Below, in pieces: positions 38,182 through 47,145 of a stretch of DNA of 64,000 nucleotides. The position numbers and the translations under genes were made by a program. The notes below the pieces were generated by a model. The model saw only the letters and a program-made list of their open reading frames with translations. It made no database searches and was not told the origin of the DNA. The first letter of the stretch is position 1. Every line of letters starts with the position of its first letter. This DNA comes from Bacillus sp. Marseille-Q1617 (GTDB lineage: Bacteria > Bacillota > Bacilli > Bacillales > Bacillaceae_B), in contig NZ_CAHJXM010000002.1 of NCBI RefSeq assembly GCF_903645295.1, positions 534,001 through 598,000 on the forward strand, read 5' to 3'.

Positions 38182-40614
38182 ATGAAAAAACGTCTATTTC
38201 ATGCTTCACTTTTATCTATCATTCTAGTATTTATTCTATCGACAATTAGTGTTGGTGCTGCCCCTCAGGCGAATAAAGTCAGTACACCTCAAGCCCAGAC
38301 ACCTCCTGAACTAGCAGAAATCTTCGGTAATCTGGATACCACGTCTTCGAAAGTCACCAGCGTCATTGTAGAGCTGGAGGAAGAATCAGTTGTAGAAGCA
38401 AAACATAAAGGAAAAAAGCAGTCCAAAGCCAACTTGGCAAAAACACGCAATAAGGTAAAAAAAGATGTTAAGGATGCAGCAAAATCAAGTAAGGTGAAAC
38501 GTGAATATGATCATGTGTTCTCAGGTTTTTCCATGGAGCTCAAGTCAAATGAAATTCCGAGTTTACTGGCTGTACCCGGGGTGAAAGCAGTATACCCGAA
38601 TGTTACATACACCGTGACAGGTTCTGAGGGTGTAACCATCGAAGAGGATGCTTATCACCCTGAGATGCTGGACAGTGCACCTTTCATCGGAGCGGATGAG
38701 GCATGGGAATCCGGTTATACAGGTGAAGGAATCACAGTCGCTGTCATTGATACTGGTGCAGATTACACACACCCTGATTTAGCTCATGCGTTTGGCGACT
38801 ATAAAGGATATGATTTTGTCGATGATGATCTAGATCCGCAGGAAACACCAAAGGGGGATCCACGCGGAGAAGAAACGACTCATGGAACGCACGTATCTGG
38901 TACAGTTGCAGCAAATGGGCAGATAAAAGGGGTTGCACCTGAAGCGACTTTGCTGGCTTATCGTGTGCTGGGCCCTGGCGGCAGCGGTACCACTGAAGAC
39001 GTTGTGGCTGGAATCGAAAGAGCGGTTCAAGACGGTGCCGATGTCATGAACCTGTCCTTGGGTAATAGTTTAAATAACCCTGACTGGGCGACGAGTATTG
39101 CACTGGATTGGGCAATGGCAGAAGGTGTCGTTGCAGTTACATCCAACGGAAATGCAGGACCTGATAATTGGACGGTCGGTTCACCTGGAACTTCACGTGA
39201 TGCCATTTCTGTAGGGGCGACTCAGCTTCCTTATAATGTATACACTTCCGAGATTACGACGACAGGCGGAGTTGCGTATGAAACGGATAAAGTGATGGGC
39301 TTCGCAAGTGATGAAGAACTGCTTGCCCTTAATGGAAATGAGTATGAATTTGTTTATGCCGGGTTAGGGACACCTGAGGAATTTGAAGGAAAAGATGTAG
39401 AAGGAAAAATCGCACTCATCAAACGCGGTGCCATTCCTTTTGTTGATAAAGCATCAAATGCCAAGGCTGCCGGTGCTATAGGTGCAATCATCTTCAATAG
39501 TGCACCAGAAGAATTCGAGTATGAAATTCCAGGGATGGCGGTTCCGACTTTTAAGATGTCAGGGACTGACGGTCAGAAAATGCTTGATGAGTTAGAAAAA
39601 GGAAATAATACAGTAGCGTTTGATTTGGAGTTCGACCGTGAAATCGGGGAAACGGTCGCTGACTTCTCTTCACGCGGACCGGTCTTGGATACCTGGATGA
39701 TCAAACCGGACGTTTCCGCTCCTGGAGTAAATATTGTGAGTACAGTTCCGACACATAATGGAGAGAATCCACACGGATATGCTTCTAAACAAGGAACAAG
39801 CATGGCATCCCCGCATGTTGCCGGTGCTGCTGCCTTACTGCTGGATGCCCACAGTAATTGGGGTGTGGATGATGTAAAGGCAGCCTTGATGAATACTGCC
39901 GTTAATCTTTATGATAAATCAGGTGAAGCATACCCTCATAATACACAAGGGGCAGGGAGTATCCGTCCGGTGGATGCAATCAATGCGAAAACCCTTGTCA
40001 CACCTGGAAGCCATTCGTTTGGTGTCTTTTCAAAAGACAAAGGAAAGCAAGTAGAAAAACAGCATTTCATGATCAAAAACCTTTCGGATAAACATAAGAA
40101 GTACAGTTTTGATGTTGAATTTGAAGGGAATCCGGTTGGAATCAAAGTGAAGACCAGCAAGAACCTGAAAGTCAAAGGGAATAAATCACAAAAAGTAAAT
40201 TTTAAAGTCCAAGTAGACGCAAGTAAATTAGAGCCGGGCTACTATGAAGGGACTGTCACAGTCAGTGACGGTGAGAGTGAAGTAGAAGTTCCGACCATTC
40301 TCTTCGTTAAAGAACCCGATTATCCACGTATCGATGGGGGTGTAACGGTAACTGAGACAGAGAACGGATATGACCTTGAAGTTTATCTGCCGGGCGGAGC
40401 AGAGGAAGCAGGCATTTGGGTATATAAAACTGATATGACTCATGTTGGGGACGGTCCTGTTTATACAGACTTACCTAAATACTACAACACGTTAAGCTGG
40501 GACGGCAAAATAAACGGTGAAAACCTGGCACCCGGCGACTATTATTTCTTTGTTTATGCAGTTAAAAATGGACAGATGGACTACACTAATAGTGATGTCA
40601 TTACTGTAGAGTGA
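38182..40614 (+). CDS. vpr: Secreted subtilisin-like serine protease with PA domain (Vpr-like)
   Basis: 810 residues. Signal peptide ending ISVGAA, an I9-type propeptide (to about 155), then the S8 domain with catalytic Asp190 (VAVIDTGADYTHPDL), His234 (THGTHVSGT) and Ser540 (GTSMASPHVAGAAALL). A protease-associated (PA) insert lies around residues 375-450. C-terminal beta domains follow, including a GENLAPGDYYFFVYA FlgD-like ending. Size and order match Bacillus Vpr, an extracellular protease. ATG 38182 follows AAAAGGAGATG. Confidence 0.9.
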   Translation: MKKRLFHASLLSIILVFILSTISVGAAPQANKVSTPQAQTPPELAEIFGNLDTTSSKVTSVIVELEEESVVEAKHKGKKQSKANLAKTRNKVKKDVKDAAKSSKVKREYDHVFSGFSMELKSNEIPSLLAVPGVKAVYPNVTYTVTGSEGVTIEEDAYHPEMLDSAPFIGADEAWESGYTGEGITVAVIDTGADYTHPDLAHAFGDYKGYDFVDDDLDPQETPKGDPRGEETTHGTHVSGTVAANGQIKGVAPEATLLAYRVLGPGGSGTTEDVVAGIERAVQDGADVMNLSLGNSLNNPDWATSIALDWAMAEGVVAVTSNGNAGPDNWTVGSPGTSRDAISVGATQLPYNVYTSEITTTGGVAYETDKVMGFASDEELLALNGNEYEFVYAGLGTPEEFEGKDVEGKIALIKRGAIPFVDKASNAKAAGAIGAIIFNSAPEEFEYEIPGMAVPTFKMSGTDGQKMLDELEKGNNTVAFDLEFDREIGETVADFSSRGPVLDTWMIKPDVSAPGVNIVSTVPTHNGENPHGYASKQGTSMASPHVAGAAALLLDAHSNWGVDDVKAALMNTAVNLYDKSGEAYPHNTQGAGSIRPVDAINAKTLVTPGSHSFGVFSKDKGKQVEKQHFMIKNLSDKHKKYSFDVEFEGNPVGIKVKTSKNLKVKGNKSQKVNFKVQVDASKLEPGYYEGTVTVSDGESEVEVPTILFVKEPDYPRIDGGVTVTETENGYDLEVYLPGGAEEAGIWVYKTDMTHVGDGPVYTDLPKYYNTLSWDGKINGENLAPGDYYFFVYAVKNGQMDYTNSDVITVE

Positions 40615-40632
40615 AATATCAATTAAAGCGTT

Positions 40633-40671
40633 GAGAGACGGGCCATGTAGAAAAGGCCTGTCTCTTTTTGT
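40633..40671 (+). terminator. GAGAGACGGGCC hairpin (copy D) after the Vpr-like gene
   Basis: Stem GAGAGACGGGCC / GGCCTGTCTC followed by five Ts; a variant of the recurrent hairpin with a real terminator tail. Confidence 0.8.
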
Positions 40672-40882
40672 TTTTACTAAGGATGAATGCAAACTATAAC
40701 CTATAAGCAAACTAAAAATGGGTCTAATTTCATATCTTATGTAACATTTGTAAGTCTAAAGTTCTGATTTTGTAAAATAATTGAAAATATCTTAAAATTC
40801 GACGAAAAGATGCTATATTAAAAAGGAAGCTTAGTCAAAATTCTACATACTAAGCGGTTATTGGAAAAAATTCGTGGAGGTG

Positions 40883-40917
40883 TTTTCATAGGATAAATAA
40901 ATATCCGCCTGAAAATC
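40883..40917. other. Bulged hairpin upstream of the nuclease/nucleotidase gene
   Basis: TTTTCA..GGATA..TATCC..TGAAAA can fold into a two-part stem about 110 bases before the start codon. Role unknown. Apart from this, the cre-like site and the copy D hairpin, nothing is seen in the 414-base gap. Confidence 0.35.
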
Positions 40918-40962
40918 TTATGGGGAAAAGGACGGGTTTTCGCGGAGAGAAATGACATCTTA

Positions 40963-40976
40963 TGTAAGCGTTCGCA
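40963..40976 (+). promoter_or_regulatory. cre-like site before the nuclease/nucleotidase gene
   Basis: TGTAAGCGTTCGCA agrees with the CcpA consensus except one central-right base. It lies 53 bases before the start codon, so carbon control of this secreted enzyme is plausible. Confidence 0.5.
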
Positions 40977-41028
40977 TTATAAGGTTGGACCAAATTTACT
41001 GTTAAACAAAGAAAGAGGAGGAACCAGT

Positions 41029-44000
41029 TTGAAAATCATGAAAAAACAGTTGTTTATTTTGACAACGATCTTTGCCATGCTGGTTGGATATATTGCTCCA
41101 ATCGGTTCGACAGCTTCTGCTGCCGACTATATGTCGGTTCAGGAAGCGATTGAGAATAATGAGGGGACCGGAACGGTTACTGGTTATATTGTAGGTCATA
41201 CAACATCGACCAATAGTTACGATTTCGAAGCGCCTTTTAACAATGACTATAACTTTGCTATTGCCGATAGCATTGATGAAACCGACCCTGCTAAAATACT
41301 GCCGGTACAAGTTCCGTCTGTTTTCCGACCGGCTTTTGGCCTCCAGACAAACCCTGATATTATTGGTAAAAAAGTAATTGTTACTGGAGACTTAACAGCA
41401 TATTTCAATGTCCCTGCATTAAAAAATGCTTCTGCCATGTCCTTCGAAGGTGAACAGCCGGAAGAACCAACCCCATACGAAGGCATTGAAGGTTTAAGCA
41501 TCCATGACATCCAGGGAGAAAGCCACACATCTCCTTATGTCTCTGAAAAAGTAAAAGAAGTGGAAGGGATCGTCACACATGTCGACGATGCAAGCAACTT
41601 CTACATGCAAGACCCTAATCCGGATGAGAACCCTGAAACGTCCGAAGCATTGCTTGTCTATAAGCCCGCTCACGGAGTACAGGTCGGTGACCATGTAAAG
41701 GTTGACGGCCAGGTGAAAGAATGGGTACTCGATGGTTATAGTGAAAAATTAGATACAGACTTGGCGATGACAGAGCTGAACGCTCAATACGGAAACGTTG
41801 TTGTTGTCTCAAGCGGAAATACTCTTCCTGAAGCTCTTGTAATCGGTGAAGATGTAACACCGCCAACTGAAGTGATCGACAATGATCAATTCGCTGAATT
41901 CGATCCGGAACAAGACGGGATCGATTTCTACGAAAGCCTGGAAGGAATGCGCGTAGCCCTGGAGAGTCCTACTATCACAGGACCTCAAAAATATGGTGAA
42001 CTTCCAGTCATCACAGAGCAAGTCGAAGGAAAAACCTATACAAAAGAGGGAGCACCTCTACTGACAAAAGAAAATCAAAACCCTGAAAGAATGTTCCTAT
42101 TATTGGATAACCGTGATTATGTTGCGAAAACGGGCGATCAATTCAACGGAACAGTAAATGGTGTAGTCAGCTATGGCTACAGTAACTTCAAGATTTTAGT
42201 TAACGAGGCAGAACTTCCGGAATTGAATGAACGTGAATTCACTCCAGAAGTGACGACGATCGAAAAAGATAACGAGGAATTATCCATTGCTGCATACAAC
42301 ATCGAAAACTTTGCAGCTTCGGATACAGATAAGCGTGACAAGCTTGCCAAATCAATGGTGGAGAACTTGAACTCTCCTGACATCATTGGCCTTGTGGAAG
42401 TGCTGGACGAAAGTGGAACGACTGACGATGGTACTGTTAAAGCAGATGCCAATTACAAAGCATTAAGCGATGCGGTTGCGAGCTTCGGCGGTCCAACGTA
42501 CGCATGGACTGAAGTTGCTCCTCAAGATAAAGAGGACGGTGGAGTTCCAGGAGGAAATATCCGTGTCGGCTATCTTTACAATCCTGAACGAGTGACTCTT
42601 GCTGAAGCTCAAAAAGGCGATGCAACTACAGCTGTTGCTTATGAAGATGGCTCTCTAACGGTCAACCCGGGCAGAATCGATCCGACAAACCCTGCTTTTG
42701 ATGACAGCCGTAAGCCATTGGCTGCTGAATTCGATTTTAACGGTGAAGAAGTGATTGTCATCAACAACCACTTCAATTCCAAAGGCGGAGACCAGCCGTT
42801 ATTCGGTAAGAACCAGCCGCCTGTTCTGGGCAGTGAAGCACAACGCCTGGAAATCGCACAAATTGTTAACTCTTTTGTATCAGATATTCATCAAAAGAAT
42901 GCGGATGCAAATGTAGTAGTAATGGGAGATTTGAATGACTTTGAATTCTCTGCTCCATTACAAACACTTAAAGGCGATGTTTTAACAAACCTTGTTGAAA
43001 CACTTCCTGAAAACGAAAGATACACGTACACATACCAAGGAAACGCACAAGTTCTTGATCATATACTTGTTTCCAACCATTTAGCTGCTGGTGCTGAGTT
43101 TGATATCGTCAACTTCAATTCTCCATATATGGAAGAGCACGGCCGCGCAAGCGATCATGATGCACTAGTTGCCCAGCTTGATTTTGCAGATGAAACAAAT
43201 GGTGAATTCGATCTTTCCATCATGCACACAAATGATACGCATGCCCATGTTGAAGGATATCCACGTTTATTCACAGCAGTAAACGAAGTTCGTGCAGAAA
43301 AAGAGAATGCCCTGCTATTAGATGCTGGTGACGTATTCTCAGGCACACTTTACTTCCGTCAATATGAAGGTCTTGCTGACCTTTGGTTCATGAACGAGCT
43401 TGGGTACGATGCAATGACATTGGGGAACCATGAGTTCGATAAAGATTCAGAAACACTTGCTAATTTTATCAAAGAAATGAACTTCCCGATGGTATCCTCA
43501 AACGTTACCGTGACTGGTGATGCTGACTTGGAACCACTGGTAAAAAATGAAATCGGACAGCCGGGAGAAGGCGGAAACATCTATCCTGCGCTTATCAAAG
43601 AAGTAGATGGAGAAAAAGTTGGGATCTTCGGATTGACGACTCCAGACACAGCTTTCATCTCGAATCCTGGAGAAAATGTTGTATTCGAAGACGCGGTTGA
43701 AAGTTCGACTGCCACGATAAATATGCTCAAAGAAGAAGGCGTAAATAAAATTATCGCACTTTCTCACTTAGGCTACTCCCATGATTTAGAGCTTGCTGAA
43801 GCCGTGGAGGGCCTCGATATCATCGTCGGCGGACACTCTCACACGGTTCTTTCAGAACCTGTTGTAATTGAAAAAGAAGAGCCTACGGTCATCGTGCAGG
43901 CTGGCGAGTATCTGAACCTCCTTGGTTTATTGGATGTAACGTTCAATGCTGAAGGTGTTTTGACAAGCCACGCTGGTGAAGTGCTTGATCTTGAAAATTA

Positions 44001-44970
44001 CGAAGAGGATGCAGAAGCTCTTGCAAAAGTACAAGAGTACAAGGCTCCACTTGAAGAATTGAAAAGTGAAGTTGTAGGTTCAACGGAGGTTGCACTGAAT
44101 GGTGAGCGTAATGACGTCCGCAGACAAGAAACGAACCTGGGTAACCTGATCACTGATGGAATGGTTGCAAAAGCGAACGAATTTGTAGAAACCTATATCG
44201 GGCTGCAAAATGGCGGAGGAATCCGTGCTTCGATTGATGCCGGGGAAATCACCCTTGGTGAAGTTCTCACTACAATGCCATTCGGTAACCAGCTTGTAAC
44301 CCTTGACCTTACTGGACAAGAAATCCTGGATGCCCTTGAGCACAGCGTATCCCGCGTGGAAGGGGAAGATGCACCGGGTGAATTCCTGCAGGTATCAGGA
44401 ATCAACTTCAAATATGATGTAAACAAACCGGCTGGCGAAAGAGTATGGTCTGTCGAAGTGAATACGGCTGACGGATTCCAGGAAATCGATCCGGAACAAA
44501 CATACCGTGTAGCGACCAACGCATTCACTGCGAATGGCGGAGATGGGTATGATATGTTTAAACAGGCAAAAGATGAAGGCCGTCAAACAGATCTATTCCT
44601 AGTGGATTTTGAAGTATTTACGGATTATCTGGCTAAAAACAGCCCTGTTTCACCTGAAGTGGAAGGAAGAATCGTCCAAGAGGTTGAGCCTGATGAAGAG
44701 CCAATCTTAACCGGATGGGTTTACAGTGATGGTAACTGGTACTTCTACAACGAAAATGGTGAAATGCAAACAGGTAAAATCGAATGGAACGGCAAGAAGT
44801 ATCACTTGAATGAAGATGGAACCCTTAAATTTGGAGGGGCTAATTCGAATGCGAAGTGGCTGCGACCTAACGCAGAAGATAAAAAAGGTTGGATTAAATC
44901 CAATGGAAAATGGTTCTTTATGAGTGAAGAGGGACCTGAACAACCAGGTAAGAAGGGAAAGAAAAGCTAG
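41029..44970 (+). CDS. Secreted endonuclease/phosphatase-5'-nucleotidase fusion with cell-wall-binding repeats
   Basis: 1313 residues; TTG 41029 after AGGAGG, or ATG 41038. Signal peptide to SAADYM, then two OB-like modules (residues 40-250; the second reads EVEGIVTHVDDASNFYMQDP). An endonuclease/exonuclease/phosphatase domain follows (IAAYNIENFAASD at about 425, VINNHFNSKGG, MGDLNDFE, HGRASDHDALV). A UshA-like metallophosphatase comes next (IMHTNDTHAH, DAGDVFSGT, TLGNHEFD, GGHSHT), with its substrate domain (NLITDGMV, NGGGIRAS, TMPFGNQLV). The C-terminus has cell-wall-binding repeats (GWVYSDGNWYFYNENGEM). It would degrade extracellular DNA and dephosphorylate the nucleotides. No LPXTG sorting signal. 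Confidence 0.9.
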   Translation: MKIMKKQLFILTTIFAMLVGYIAPIGSTASAADYMSVQEAIENNEGTGTVTGYIVGHTTSTNSYDFEAPFNNDYNFAIADSIDETDPAKILPVQVPSVFRPAFGLQTNPDIIGKKVIVTGDLTAYFNVPALKNASAMSFEGEQPEEPTPYEGIEGLSIHDIQGESHTSPYVSEKVKEVEGIVTHVDDASNFYMQDPNPDENPETSEALLVYKPAHGVQVGDHVKVDGQVKEWVLDGYSEKLDTDLAMTELNAQYGNVVVVSSGNTLPEALVIGEDVTPPTEVIDNDQFAEFDPEQDGIDFYESLEGMRVALESPTITGPQKYGELPVITEQVEGKTYTKEGAPLLTKENQNPERMFLLLDNRDYVAKTGDQFNGTVNGVVSYGYSNFKILVNEAELPELNEREFTPEVTTIEKDNEELSIAAYNIENFAASDTDKRDKLAKSMVENLNSPDIIGLVEVLDESGTTDDGTVKADANYKALSDAVASFGGPTYAWTEVAPQDKEDGGVPGGNIRVGYLYNPERVTLAEAQKGDATTAVAYEDGSLTVNPGRIDPTNPAFDDSRKPLAAEFDFNGEEVIVINNHFNSKGGDQPLFGKNQPPVLGSEAQRLEIAQIVNSFVSDIHQKNADANVVVMGDLNDFEFSAPLQTLKGDVLTNLVETLPENERYTYTYQGNAQVLDHILVSNHLAAGAEFDIVNFNSPYMEEHGRASDHDALVAQLDFADETNGEFDLSIMHTNDTHAHVEGYPRLFTAVNEVRAEKENALLLDAGDVFSGTLYFRQYEGLADLWFMNELGYDAMTLGNHEFDKDSETLANFIKEMNFPMVSSNVTVTGDADLEPLVKNEIGQPGEGGNIYPALIKEVDGEKVGIFGLTTPDTAFISNPGENVVFEDAVESSTATINMLKEEGVNKIIALSHLGYSHDLELAEAVEGLDIIVGGHSHTVLSEPVVIEKEEPTVIVQAGEYLNLLGLLDVTFNAEGVLTSHAGEVLDLENYEEDAEALAKVQEYKAPLEELKSEVVGSTEVALNGERNDVRRQETNLGNLITDGMVAKANEFVETYIGLQNGGGIRASIDAGEITLGEVLTTMPFGNQLVTLDLTGQEILDALEHSVSRVEGEDAPGEFLQVSGINFKYDVNKPAGERVWSVEVNTADGFQEIDPEQTYRVATNAFTANGGDGYDMFKQAKDEGRQTDLFLVDFEVFTDYLAKNSPVSPEVEGRIVQEVEPDEEPILTGWVYSDGNWYFYNENGEMQTGKIEWNGKKYHLNEDGTLKFGGANSNAKWLRPNAEDKKGWIKSNGKWFFMSEEGPEQPGKKGKKS

Positions 44971-44988
44971 ATAAATTAATCACAAATG

Positions 44989-45017
44989 AAAGGAACAGAG
45001 TCTCTCTGTTCCTTTTA
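44989..45017 (+). terminator. Terminator of the nuclease/nucleotidase gene
   Basis: Perfect stem AAAGGAACAGAG / CTCTGTTCCTTT. Confidence 0.85.
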
Positions 45018-45042
45018 TTTGTAATCCTATTGATAAGACCTA

Positions 45043-45060
45043 ATATCGATTAATCGATAT
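45043..45060. repeat. 18-bp perfect palindrome
   Basis: ATATCGATTAATCGATAT, between convergent genes where no promoter is expected. Function unknown. Confidence 0.4.
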
Positions 45061-45209
45061 ATTGTACATAATAGATAAACGCGCTGCAGTCGAAGCCCGC
45101 TGTTGAGGAACTTCCCCATAATAGGGACCTCCCCCATGTGTTTTGAAAAAGTCAAAACTCGCCACAGTGAGTTTTCTTTATCAATGAGGGAATAAAATGT
45201 CTTTTGTTT

Positions 45210-45566
45210 TTAATAGTTAATTAGTCTTTCTTTAAATTCCCTTAAAACTTTCCTTCGTTCTTCATATTCTTTAGAATCAGCGTCTTCCCAGAGCTCAAGG
45301 TCTGCACCTCGTTCAATTAAGTTTATAGCAGTTTTACGAACTTGTTCCTGGAGGCATTTTTTCTCCAATTGTATAGATGAAAGACCAATATAAACTAGAG
45401 ACATTACCTCCAAATCCTCTTCAGGATCAAACTCTTCTACATATTCCTCCAAGATTAGCTGTGTAGCTTCTTCAGGTGTATTTCCTTCATCTAAGTAGTC
45501 AATAAAACTATCTCTCACATCATTAGTTGTATCATCATCAAATAGTCCTGTTCCCCAAGCACCCAT
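45210..45566 (-). CDS. DUF4259 protein
   Basis: 118 residues starting MGAWGTGLFDDDTTNDVRDSF, the hallmark of the DUF4259 family, acidic and alpha-helical, function unknown. A GGGGTG-type site precedes the ATG. It stands alone in a low-GC stretch (45000-45880) that differs from its neighbours. Confidence 0.8.
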   Translation of the reverse strand: MGAWGTGLFDDDTTNDVRDSFIDYLDEGNTPEEATQLILEEYVEEFDPEEDLEVMSLVYIGLSSIQLEKKCLQEQVRKTAINLIERGADLELWEDADSKEYEERRKVLREFKERLINY

Positions 45567-45708
45567 ATTAACACCCCTTAATTATTAAATTACCTTTTTT
45601 AATAATTCTATAAAAAGAAAGAATTACCTTCTTACCTGCAAACCCAAATACTTATACAACGTCAAATAAAAAGAAAATCACGTTGGCCTTAATCAAACGT
45701 CATTATTT

Positions 45709-45840
45709 ATGCCATTTATTAAGAAAGCCCCTAATAGAGAATCGTTTATGAAATTTATGGAGTATTTTCTTGGGGAAGACTGTGTAGATTACTATTACTC
45801 TTTTCTATCCCTAGAGCGGAAAAATTTATTAAAGTTGTAA
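45709..45840 (+). pseudogene. Possible gene remnant, 43 residues
   Basis: Frame MPFIKKAPNRESFMKFMEYF...LSLERKNLLKL then TAA. The composition looks protein-like, but there is no ribosome site, and the frame is not closed upstream until 45667. It may be the 3' end of a decayed gene. The rest of the 45567-45887 gap holds only a terminator. Confidence 0.25.
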
Positions 45841-45844
45841 GTAC

Positions 45845-45883
45845 AAAAAAAGAACCGGTCTTTAAAAGACCCGTTCTTTTTAA
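45845..45883. terminator. Terminator of trhO (bidirectional)
   Basis: Stem AAAGAACCGGTCTTT / AAAGACCCGTTCTTT with A run on one side and T run on the other. Confidence 0.85.
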
Positions 45884-45887
45884 GAAA

Positions 45888-46859
45888 TTAAGCGTTAGCT
45901 GTCTCTTTCTCAGCCTCAATCACTGCCAAACGCTCAGCCACTTCTTCCTCAGTCAAACCGTGTTCGATGATATAACGGTTTTCTTCGCTTCTGCGGCACT
46001 CATCAGAGCAGCTTCTCATATATTTATGCTCGTTTTCTTCTGAGCAAAGGATTTTCTTGTTACATGGCGGGTGTGCACAATTCACATAGCGCTCACATGG
46101 CTCGCCGTCAAAGTAGTCTTTACCGACAACGACATGCTCTTTGCGGTTGACTGGCACTGCAATACGTTCATCAAATACGTAAAGCTGTCCGTCCCATAGA
46201 TCGCCTTGCACTTCTGGGTCTTGTCCATACGTGACAATTCCACCGTGCAGCTGAGCAACATTCTCGAAGCCTTCTTTCAATAACCAGCCTGAGAATTTCT
46301 CACAGCGGATACCACCTGTGCAGTAAGTGATGATTTTTTTGTCAGCCAATAGTTCTTTATTTTCACGGACCCAATCCGGCAGGTCGCGGAAATTGCGGAT
46401 ATCAGGTCTGATCGCACCGCGGAAGTGACCAAGATCGTATTCGTAGTCATTACGGGCATCAAGAAGAATTGTATCTTCACTTTGGATCTGCTCAAAGAAA
46501 TCTTTTGGCGCTAGATATTCACCAGTGATCTCATGAGGGTTCACCTCATCTTCTAGACGAAGTGTCACAAGCTCTGGACGATGTTTCACTTTTAATTTTT
46601 TGAAAGCATGCTCGTCTGCTTCATCAATTTTGAAGACAGTATCGTGAAAATGAGGATCATTTTTCATAGCTTCCATGTATGCATCTGTCTGCTCGATTGT
46701 ACCAGAGCATGTTCCGTTGATTCCTTCTGAAGAAATCAGGATGCGTCCCATTAGACCCAGCTCCTGGCATAATTCCTTATGCTTCGCAGTCACTTCCTCA
46801 GGGTTTTCGATTGTTACATAGTTGTAGTACAGAAGAACTCTGTAAGGTTTTTGACTCAT
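45888..46859 (-). CDS. trhO: tRNA uridine(34) hydroxylase, rhodanese-like
   Basis: About 323 residues from ATG 46859, which follows AGGTGG; a GTG four codons earlier is in frame. Forms 5-hydroxyuridine at the wobble base of tRNAs. An N-terminal ferredoxin-like domain ([15 protein letters not shown]) is followed by the rhodanese domain with active Cys in [19 protein letters not shown]. The C-terminal region has a cysteine cluster ([18 protein letters not shown]...CSDEC) that may bind zinc. Single-gene unit. Confidence 0.93.
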   Translation of the reverse strand: MSQKPYRVLLYYNYVTIENPEEVTAKHKELCQELGLMGRILISSEGINGTCSGTIEQTDAYMEAMKNDPHFHDTVFKIDEADEHAFKKLKVKHRPELVTLRLEDEVNPHEITGEYLAPKDFFEQIQSEDTILLDARNDYEYDLGHFRGAIRPDIRNFRDLPDWVRENKELLADKKIITYCTGGIRCEKFSGWLLKEGFENVAQLHGGIVTYGQDPEVQGDLWDGQLYVFDERIAVPVNRKEHVVVGKDYFDGEPCERYVNCAHPPCNKKILCSEENEHKYMRSCSDECRRSEENRYIIEHGLTEEEVAERLAVIEAEKETANA

Positions 46860-47145
46860 ATTAAATTCCACCTATCGATTTATATTTGCAAGATATAATC
46901 TTAGGATCTTGTTCCTTATTACTCTTACGACAGTATATTATATCAAAAAATATACCTCGTGCACCAGTTTTACTGAAAAAAGTAAGGGGAGTGGGAGGAA
47001 AAGAAGGTGTAATATGGAAAGGACTAAAGGGCTGAATCTTCTATATTGGACATACATCTTGGAAGAGAGAATACATTTAAATTGAAATTAATTCATCAAT
47101 TTGAAATAATTAGAAATAAGAAAACCAAGGGGGCTCACATTACAT

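Noticed and set aside
47014..47085. 23-codon ORF upstream of pbpC as a leader peptide
   Set aside because: It has an AAGGTG site but no terminator/antiterminator arrangement and no recognisable composition; chance cannot be excluded.
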